Positions 1 to 4,689 of a stretch of DNA of 6,972 bases are shown one piece after another. Positions within the stretch are counted from its first letter, which is position 1. The number at the start of each line of letters is the position of its first letter. This DNA comes from Promethearchaeota archaeon (GTDB lineage Archaea; Asgardarchaeota; Lokiarchaeia; Sigyniarchaeales; SOKP01), in assembly GCA_016840695.1 (NCBI GenBank), contig JAEORV010000078.1, positions 1-6,972 on the forward strand, read 5' to 3'. The notes under the pieces are model-generated. The model was given only the letters and a program-made list of their open reading frames with translations. It was not told where the DNA came from and did not search any database. Both the position numbers and the translations under genes were made by a program.

Positions 1-20
1 AAAAGTAGAAAGAATAAAAA
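1..20 (-). terminator. T-rich terminator-like tract after the small minus-strand gene
   Basis: Read on the minus strand, the bases just past the TAA stop of the 25-369 gene are a run of T broken by a few other bases (TTTTTATTCTTTC and on to the window edge). Archaeal RNA polymerase commonly stops at such T-rich tracts without a hairpin. The tract is at the window edge, so its full extent is unseen. Confidence 0.35.
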
Positions 21-24
21 TTTT

Positions 25-369
25 TTATAATATTTCCTTGATTTTTTTTGCCAATTCCTTAGCGTCTTGGTCAGCGCTTTCGAGTAAATCGTATGTCTCG
101 TCAGGTGCAACCATCAAAGAAGCTTCTAATAATTTTTCAAGGCCAATCCTGCTGTTTAAAGTTTCCGTCTTCTGTAAGTGAAAAATAACCCTACCTAGTT
201 CGTTTTTTAACAAGCCTTTTTCGGAATTTAATATTATTGGTAAAAGACCCTCAGTCAATTCCTCGACGGTATCTTTATTTACCTTACTTGCGTGAGCGTA
301 TACTAGCCTTCGTTGATCATCGGTTAAGAACTCGACTTTTTGCTCTATTTTTGATTTTTGTTCCATCAT
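25..369 (-). CDS. Small helical protein of unknown function (114 aa)
   Basis: I do not recognise this protein. It is 114 residues, rich in charged residues (Lys, Glu, Asp) and Leu, with no Cys, no signal peptide and no membrane segment. It reads as all-helical: an N-terminal charged helix, a central segment around residues 35-70 that includes the short phrase GRVIFHLQKTE, and a Lys-rich C-terminal helix ending AKKIKEIL. It begins with two consecutive ATG codons. A minus-strand GTGA at 379-376, six bases before the first ATG, is a plausible Shine-Dalgarno site and supports starting here. It is transcribed away from the 509-residue membrane protein gene and is followed by a T-rich tract. A cytosolic adaptor or regulatory role is possible, but nothing in the sequence shows it. 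That it is a real gene is supported by its length, RBS, sensible composition and flanking AT-rich non-coding DNA. Confidence 0.7.
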   Translation of the reverse strand: MMEQKSKIEQKVEFLTDDQRRLVYAHASKVNKDTVEELTEGLLPIILNSEKGLLKNELGRVIFHLQKTETLNSRIGLEKLLEASLMVAPDETYDLLESADQDAKELAKKIKEIL

Positions 370-432
370 TTTTTTTCACATTCTTTTTTTTTATTTTTTA
401 TTTTTTGTTTTCTATCATAAATTAAATCTATT

Positions 433-445
433 GCATATTTAAATG
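433..445 (-). promoter_or_regulatory. TATA-like box for the small minus-strand gene
   Basis: On the minus strand this reads as an AT-only core (TTTAAATATG) about 65 bases before the ATG at 369. With the usual archaeal spacing of about 25 bases from TATA box to transcription start, the leader would be about 40 bases and include the GTGA ribosome site. The surrounding DNA is so AT-rich that chance matches are common. Confidence 0.3.
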
Positions 446-657
446 TATTGGGATAAAAATCTGCGCCCATTTTGCTAAATCGGTCAAATTATTGAAAAGT
501 CGACCGTTTCAGTTTGAAAAAAAACGAAAAACGGAAGTGAGTAATTAAGTGGTGCAAAATGTATTTTTTTCGTAATTGGGAATAAAGAACATTAGGGAAA
601 AGCACTGATCTCATCATATATATGACTAAAAAAAGTCATTTAATAGTATATTAGTGT

Positions 658-696
658 TTTTTTGGGAACGTAACTACTTTTTTAAGACCCAAAAAA
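658..696. repeat. Inverted repeat, 9-base stem (TTTTTTGGG / CCCAAAAAA)
   Basis: TTTTTTGGG at 658-666 is perfectly complementary to CCCAAAAAA at 688-696, with a 21-base loop. It lies in the middle of the divergent region, far from any gene end, so it is not an obvious terminator of an annotated gene. Six of nine pairs are A-T runs, so it may be coincidence in AT-rich DNA; the matched GGG/CCC is the only part that raises it above background. Confidence 0.35.
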
Positions 697-766
697 TGAT
701 CGAAAAAGCGAAGAATCTCACCCACTTTTTTACCAAAAAAGCAAATATTTCTTTATTTTATTTTTT

Positions 767-778
767 ATTCGATCGAAT
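767..778. promoter_or_regulatory. 12-base perfect palindrome ATTCGATCGAAT, possible operator
   Basis: A perfect dyad in the upstream region of the 509-residue membrane protein gene, about 60 bases before its TATA-like box. Dimeric winged-helix or ribbon-helix-helix repressors bind such sites, and position upstream of TATA would suit an activator or upstream element. There is only one copy in the window, so the regulatory role is inference. Confidence 0.25.
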
Positions 779-835
779 TATCAATTATGATCCATTTTTA
801 CCCGATTTTTTTCATAAATTATAACTAAACCATAA

Positions 836-843
836 TTTATAAG
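836..843 (+). promoter_or_regulatory. TATA-like box (TTTATAAG) for the membrane protein gene
   Basis: TTTATAAG lies about 60 bases before the ATG at 903. A start about 25 bases downstream gives a leader of roughly 35-40 bases. Other AT-rich stretches closer to the start exist, so the choice is tentative. Confidence 0.35.
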
Positions 844-902
844 TCCAAATTTCTTTCTTATTATCTAATCATAGATTTTATCAAAAATTAAATTATAAAA
901 CG

Positions 903-2432
903 ATGAATGAAATGAGTAAGAGAAAAATTATTAGTATAGATAAAATTTTGAAAAAAGAACGCTCACAAGCGAAACTTGTGAAGTACATTTCAAACTATGG
1001 GAAGTGGTTTCTTTTTATATTACCCCTGGTTTTACTAGTGATTACAGTATTGACATTTGTCTTATTCCCTGTTTTACCAGAAGCTGCAAAATTTGCTGAA
1101 CAACCTCCTACGTATCAAGTCTTAACCATAATATATGTCGTAGTATTAGCGATCTACGCTTTAAATTCAGTTTTATTAATTGCAGGAGCTTTAGCAACAA
1201 GTAAATCTTTAAAAATGCGATTAAAATTTGAAAGGACGAAAGGTAGACCCATAGATAGTCTCGACGGCTTCGATTTGCTTTATAGTAGCGTGAAAGGAGT
1301 GGTAAATCTTCTTAAAATTATAGCACTTGTTTGTATCGTATCAATCTTGCTGTTTCTGATAATGATTGTTTTGGGAGTTCTTGATTTAGGATTTGCTGCC
1401 GCTGGTTTTGCCCTGGTTGGCTTAGGACTGGCGTTATTAATAAGAAGTCTAAACCTAAATATTCACGATGTTAATGGGCTTCAGGATTTCTTCAAACCTA
1501 CCACGCATGAAATTTTCTTGGATAATTTTTTCGCAGAAATACTGTCGAATCACTTGGATCCCGTGACATTTTTAAAATGGGATGAATATTTAGCCGGATT
1601 GAGTGAGATTTTAACGTATTCTTTCGTAAGTATGATAAGAGAACAAGAACCAGACGAGCTCCCCATAACTTTTGCCATAGAGAAGATTCTTTTCCTCTAT
1701 TATCTTAGAGTTCAAGACGTGATAAATGACGAATTGTTAACTCAAGAATTAAAGGAAGTAATCAACGTCGATTCCGATGTTTTTGACATAGAAAAGGGCT
1801 TATTAATGGAGGGAGATTGGTATTTCTCAAAGAAAGACATATACAAGTTATTTGATTACTTGAGATCGTACAATCCCGGGTTTTTCAAGATTATTGACAG
1901 GTTACAGCTTGAACTTGCAGATAACATCGAGAGAATTTCAAAAGATCCGATTTACATGGATTCGAGCGCTCAGGAAGTCGTGTTCTTGAATAGTGAACTA
2001 AACGTGATGGTATTTCTTTACAATAACGCGCCTGAAGCTAAAAAATACCGGTTAAGGATAAACGCTCCAGGTTTTGAACCTAAGAGACTTACCATCAACG
2101 TGGAAGTTGAAGGAAGAGGATCTTTTCAAATACCAAATAACACAATCCCATTAGTAGCGAAAGACAGCACTGATATTGTCGGTGTGGTATCTGTCTTATT
2201 GGAAAATGGTGATACTACTTGGGTAACGCTCGAACCGAGAGCAAAGGGAGTACAAACGATTCAGGTATTCTTAGAGTCAGCAGATGGGACCATAATTGAA
2301 GGTAAAACGAGAACAGTAAAGGTTGTAATGGACATGAAATCGTACCTCAAGAAATTATCCTCTATTGGGTCATTACTTGGCGGACTTGCCGTTCCATTAG
2401 CAAAAATTCTCCCATCAATGCTTGCAGTTTGA
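903..2432 (+). CDS. Uncharacterised polytopic membrane protein with C-terminal beta-rich domain (509 aa)
   Basis: I do not recognise this family. The N-terminus (residues 1-33) is basic and likely cytosolic. Two hydrophobic pairs follow: helices at about 35-58 and 72-98, a hydrophilic basic stretch (100-130), then helices at about 133-158 and 161-182, the last rich in Gly and Ala. Residues 190-355 are soluble and helical, with conserved-looking acidic and aromatic residues. Residues 355-475 alternate hydrophobic and polar residues in short strands, as in an Ig-like or other beta-sandwich. The last 25 residues are again hydrophobic and Gly-rich (484-509), either a fifth membrane-interacting segment or an amphipathic tail. 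There is no visible nucleotide-binding or catalytic motif, and no Cys except one in helix 3. By the positive-inside rule the N-terminus and the 100-130 loop face the cytosol, placing the large soluble part in the cytosol as well. It stands alone between two non-coding regions. ATG 903 is chosen as the first in frame; the Met at codon 4 is an alternative. A scaffold, sensor or membrane-acting effector are all open guesses. Confidence 0.8.
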   Translation: MNEMSKRKIISIDKILKKERSQAKLVKYISNYGKWFLFILPLVLLVITVLTFVLFPVLPEAAKFAEQPPTYQVLTIIYVVVLAIYALNSVLLIAGALATSKSLKMRLKFERTKGRPIDSLDGFDLLYSSVKGVVNLLKIIALVCIVSILLFLIMIVLGVLDLGFAAAGFALVGLGLALLIRSLNLNIHDVNGLQDFFKPTTHEIFLDNFFAEILSNHLDPVTFLKWDEYLAGLSEILTYSFVSMIREQEPDELPITFAIEKILFLYYLRVQDVINDELLTQELKEVINVDSDVFDIEKGLLMEGDWYFSKKDIYKLFDYLRSYNPGFFKIIDRLQLELADNIERISKDPIYMDSSAQEVVFLNSELNVMVFLYNNAPEAKKYRLRINAPGFEPKRLTINVEVEGRGSFQIPNNTIPLVAKDSTDIVGVVSVLLENGDTTWVTLEPRAKGVQTIQVFLESADGTIIEGKTRTVKVVMDMKSYLKKLSSIGSLLGGLAVPLAKILPSMLAV

Positions 2433-2442
2433 ATTAATTGAA

Positions 2443-2459
2443 TTTTTTTTTTTTTCTTT
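2443..2459 (+). terminator. Poly-T terminator after the membrane protein gene
   Basis: An uninterrupted run of 13 T (2443-2455) followed by C and TTT starts 10 bases after the TGA stop. No strong hairpin precedes it, which is normal for archaeal T-tract termination. Confidence 0.6.
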
Positions 2460-2571
2460 CTACATTATAAATGATCCATGTTTTTTTATTGGAATTGGAA
2501 TTTTGATGATCGAATTTCCTATATGAAATTTTTGATTTCGATAATTTTATTACTTTCCGTTTATTTTTTTA

Positions 2572-2582
2572 ATTATATAATA
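2572..2582 (+). promoter_or_regulatory. TATA-like box of the metV-metF operon
   Basis: ATTATATAATA sits about 35-45 bases before the metV ATG, giving a predicted transcription start near 2603 and a very short leader. A GTGA at 2605-2608, nine bases before the ATG, could act as ribosome site only if the transcript begins at or before it. A small stem AATTTC/GAAATT (2513-2518 with 2525-2530) lies upstream of the box. Confidence 0.5.
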
Positions 2583-2617
2583 AATGCTATCTAAAACAGT
2601 ATAAGTGAAATATTACA

Positions 2618-3283
2618 ATGGTAGTAATAACAACTAAAAAACCCTTTGAAGAAGTGCTTGATACTCTCAAGAATATAAACAGGATAACAATCGTCTCGTG
2701 TGCAACATGTGCTGCATTGTGTCAAACAGGAGGAACTGAAGGAGCAAAAGAAATGAGCGAAAAATTGAAGGAGAAAGGCTTTGATATCACAACAGTTGTG
2801 GTTTCAGAAGACGTATGCGATAATCGAGTCATGATGAAAGATTTGAGAAAAATTGACGAAGAATTATCCAATACAGATGCAATTTTAACTTTGGCTTGTG
2901 GACTTGGAGTTCAGTCAGTTATTAAAGTTCTCAAAAAAAAGCACCCCGAATTACCCGTTTTTACAGCGAACAACACGGAATTTATTGGAATGACGGAGCG
3001 CATAGGAAGATTTTATAAACGTTGCGCAGGTTGTGGAGACTGCTTATTAAACGAGACAGGTGGTATTTGTCCCATAACTACTTGTGCCAAAGGTCTCATG
3101 AATGGACCTTGTGGTGGAATGGTTAAGGGGAAATGCGAAGTTGGAAATTATGAGAAAGATTGTGGATGGGTCTTAATCTATGAGCGTTTAAAAGAATTAG
3201 GAAGGTTAGATTTATTTTCAAAGTTAAGGGCTCCTAGAGATTGGTCCGAATCAGGTCATCAACAAGAAGTGATATTTAGGTAG
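2618..3283 (+). CDS. metV: MetV, iron-sulfur subunit of MetVF-type methylenetetrahydrofolate reductase
   Basis: This is the small partner of MetF in the folate methyl branch of the Wood-Ljungdahl pathway, known from acetogens and found in several anaerobic archaea. In that enzyme class MetV binds iron-sulfur clusters and passes electrons to the flavin in MetF. The N-terminal half (1-125) is a Rossmann-like alpha/beta domain with a Cys cluster, CATCAALC, at residues 28, 31 and 35. The C-terminal half is the Cys-rich 'MTHFR C-terminal' domain: CAGCGDC (136, 139, 142), GGICP (C151), C156, the highly typical NGPCGG (C165), GKCEV (C173) and DCGW (C182), followed by IYERLKELG. These nine-plus Cys are in the order expected for the family, and 221 residues is a normal full length. 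It starts an apparent two-gene operon, with metF 16 bases downstream. The specific electron donor (ferredoxin, an Rnf-like or heterodisulfide-reductase-like partner) cannot be read from this window. Confidence 0.93.
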   Translation: MVVITTKKPFEEVLDTLKNINRITIVSCATCAALCQTGGTEGAKEMSEKLKEKGFDITTVVVSEDVCDNRVMMKDLRKIDEELSNTDAILTLACGLGVQSVIKVLKKKHPELPVFTANNTEFIGMTERIGRFYKRCAGCGDCLLNETGGICPITTCAKGLMNGPCGGMVKGKCEVGNYEKDCGWVLIYERLKELGRLDLFSKLRAPRDWSESGHQQEVIFR

Positions 3284-3289
3284 GAGGTG
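3283..3289 (+). promoter_or_regulatory. Strong Shine-Dalgarno site for metF
   Basis: GGAGGTG overlaps the last base of the metV TAG stop and lies 10 bases before the metF ATG at 3300. It is the best match to the 16S 3' end in the window and fixes the metF start. Its place at the metV stop suggests coupled translation, giving balanced subunit amounts. Confidence 0.8.
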
Positions 3290-3299
3290 CAAGGAAAGA

Positions 3300-4229
3300 A
3301 TGACAGAACAAAAAATCTATTCAAAAGTAGGAGAAGCATTAGCGAAAGGCGAATTTGTTTTAACTGGCGAATTGGAACCTGAGAAAACATGTGATTTATC
3401 TCACACGATTCAAGAAGCTAAAGAAATGGCCCCCTATGTACATGCTGCGAATGTAACTGATAGTCCTTTAGCGATTGTAACAATTAATAGCTTGGCCGCT
3501 TCACACATAATTCAAGAGGCGACCGGGATCGAGACGGTATGGCAATTAACGGTACGAGATTGCAATAAAATTGGTTTAGCAGGAATGATAATGGGCGCTG
3601 AGGCTTTAGGAATAAACAACGTGCTTTCGCTGTGTGGTGACCACACTGCTTTAGGCGATTGTCCAGAGAGCAAACCCGTTTTTGACATGGATTCTGCAAC
3701 ATTAATACAACTCGTAAGAGAAATGGTCGATACCGGATCAATCAACGGAAAAGAAATCGAACACCCTCCTAAAATGCACGTTGGTGGGGCAGCAAATCCT
3801 AACGCTGATCCAATGGAAGCAGAGATTTTAAAGATTGGAAGAAAAGCCGAAGCTGGCTGCGAATTTATACAAACGCAGGTCGTATACGACCTTGACAGGA
3901 CCATAGAATTCTTAGAAGGAATTCAAAAATACAAAGTCCCCATTTTTCTTGGAATCTTTCCAATGAAATCTTACGGAATAGCCAAAGGATTTGACATGTT
4001 TGTTCCTGGCGTTGACGTACCAAAGGAAATATTAGCACGATGGAAAAGCGTCAAAACAGACATTTCGGACAAGGCTCAACAAAAAGAAGCTTACGACCAG
4101 CTAAATTATGAATTCTTCAAGCCATTTATTTCTGAGCTAAAATCAAAGAATTTACTGGCTGGAGTACATTGCATGGCTGTGCATTACACGAGAATCTTTC
4201 CAAAATTGGTAGATGTAATAAAAGCGTAG
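3300..4229 (+). CDS. metF: MetF, methylenetetrahydrofolate reductase catalytic subunit
   Basis: MetF is a FAD-dependent TIM-barrel enzyme that reduces 5,10-methylene-tetrahydrofolate to 5-methyl-tetrahydrofolate, feeding either the Wood-Ljungdahl methyl branch or methionine synthesis. The 309-residue length matches single-domain prokaryotic MetF. Family marks are visible: LTGELEPEK near residue 22, with Glu24 in the place of the catalytic Glu of E. coli MetF; HAANVTDSP at about 50, the first strand-loop; LSLCGDH with Asp114 in the place of the flavin/folate-binding Asp120 of E. coli; GGAANPNADP at about 162; and the barrel strand FIQTQVVYD at about 190, followed by VPIFLGIFPM. The residue equivalences are by eye. 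The gene follows metV by 16 bases with an excellent ribosome site, so the two make a MetVF complex; that partner implies electrons come through iron-sulfur clusters rather than directly from NAD(P)H. The end overlaps a stem-loop that precedes T-runs. Confidence 0.95.
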   Translation: MTEQKIYSKVGEALAKGEFVLTGELEPEKTCDLSHTIQEAKEMAPYVHAANVTDSPLAIVTINSLAASHIIQEATGIETVWQLTVRDCNKIGLAGMIMGAEALGINNVLSLCGDHTALGDCPESKPVFDMDSATLIQLVREMVDTGSINGKEIEHPPKMHVGGAANPNADPMEAEILKIGRKAEAGCEFIQTQVVYDLDRTIEFLEGIQKYKVPIFLGIFPMKSYGIAKGFDMFVPGVDVPKEILARWKSVKTDISDKAQQKEAYDQLNYEFFKPFISELKSKNLLAGVHCMAVHYTRIFPKLVDVIKA

Positions 4230-4262
4230 GAATAAGATATCTACCATACTTTTTTATTTTTT
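4207..4262 (+). terminator. Stem-loop plus T-runs ending the metV-metF unit
   Basis: TGGTAGAT (4207-4214) is perfectly complementary to ATCTACCA (4239-4246); one G-U and one U-A pair can extend it inward. The loop contains the metF TAG stop. T6-A-T6 (4250-4262) begins four bases after the stem. This has the form of an intrinsic terminator, although T-runs alone can stop archaeal transcription. Further T-rich DNA continues to about 4360. Confidence 0.55.
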
Positions 4263-4391
4263 ATTTTACATTATTTTTAACCCAATTTAGTGTTAATCAG
4301 ATTGTTTTTTTTATTGAGATAAAAATATATGGAAATTATCAAATTATTTTTTTTAGAGAATTTTTTGCCTAATATTAGTAATAAAGAAAAT

Positions 4392-4689
4392 ATGGCGATT
4401 CCCGCTGTAGAATAAATCATGAACTAAATAGAGCCGACATTTGAGAATCAAAAGGAGCGCAATCGAGAGCTTCTAAAAGGTATTGTATCAGAAGTAATAT
4501 TTAAATTAGGATCAGAAAATCAAGTTGTCTCCATTAATTCTCAAGACAAAGTTGAAGGTAATCATTCTCAAGGAAGAAATTTTATTTTACTGCTTCCCGA
4601 AGCTTTATGATTCTTTCCTTATAGTTTTAGTTTTAGATCAACAAACCATCAAGTATTTAGATTTGATTGACCCAACTTTATATGATTAG
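4392..4689 (+). pseudogene. Broken reading frame just before, and in frame with, the DNA methyltransferase
   Basis: From ATG 4392 one frame reads MAIPAVE, TAA (4413), IMN, TAA (4425), then 60 open codons beginning IEPTFENQKERNRELL and ending LLLPEAL before TGA at 4608. Shifting by +1 at about 4604-4606, the protein-like sequence carries on without a gap (YDSFLIVLVLDQQTIKYLDL) and ends LIDPTLYD at TAG 4687-4689. That second part is in the same frame as, and directly touches, the methyltransferase ATG at 4690. Composition (long open stretch, balanced helical and strand-like segments) is coding-like, unlike the flanking T-rich DNA. Each of the three stops is one base from a Gln codon (CAA, CAA, CAG). 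If repaired, it is either a protein of about 99 residues or an N-terminal extension of the methyltransferase. I recognise no domain. Alternatives are assembly errors in a low-coverage contig or coincidence. A TATA-like AAAAATATAT lies at 4321-4330. The 130 bases before 4392 are otherwise T-rich and appear non-coding. Confidence 0.55.

Larger units (their letters stand above)
370..902. other. Divergent non-coding region, 533 bases
   Basis: This lies between two genes transcribed away from each other and has no credible protein gene. It is very AT-rich with many T- and A-runs. Visible structure: a weak 5-base stem CGGTC/GACCG (481-485 with 502-506), a 6-base stem ATGACT/AGTCAT with an A6 loop (622-639), a 9-base stem at 658-696, two copies of ACTTTTTTA (676-684 and 724-732), each followed by a C-plus-A6 run, and a 12-base palindrome (767-778). 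A nine-codon-scale frame at 558 (ATG to TAA, preceded by GGTG) is too short to call. The region must carry both promoters; I see no tRNA, rRNA or CRISPR repeat. Confidence 0.6.

Noticed and set aside
237..425. Plus-strand open frame of 62 codons with a Phe-rich end
   Set aside because: It is antisense to the better-supported 25-369 gene, and its Phe-rich tail is simply the translated poly-T leader of that gene; no ribosome site or coding-like composition.
558..584. Tiny frame ATG-TAA of eight codons after GGTG, possible leader peptide
   Set aside because: Over 300 bases from the next gene, with no codon pattern or stem arrangement suggesting attenuation; chance is enough.
370..902. CRISPR array or tRNA in the long non-coding region
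   Set aside because: No regularly spaced repeats of 24-37 bases and no cloverleaf or T-loop motif (GGTTCRANNC-like) found by eye on either strand.
3484..3904. Two minus-strand open frames of 85 and 130 codons
   Set aside because: Both lie wholly inside metF, whose motifs and ribosome site are clear; their Ser/Cys/Pro-rich translations are antisense shadows.
4169..4372. Plus-strand frame of 67 codons with hydrophobic Phe/Ile-rich sequence
   Set aside because: It starts inside metF in another frame and then runs through the T-rich terminator region; the apparent membrane segment is translated poly-T.
4687..4689. TAG read through as pyrrolysine to join the upstream frame to the methyltransferase
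   Set aside because: metV and metF also end in TAG with normal stop contexts, the upstream frame needs two further TAA codons and a frameshift repaired, and no pyrrolysine genes or insertion context are seen.
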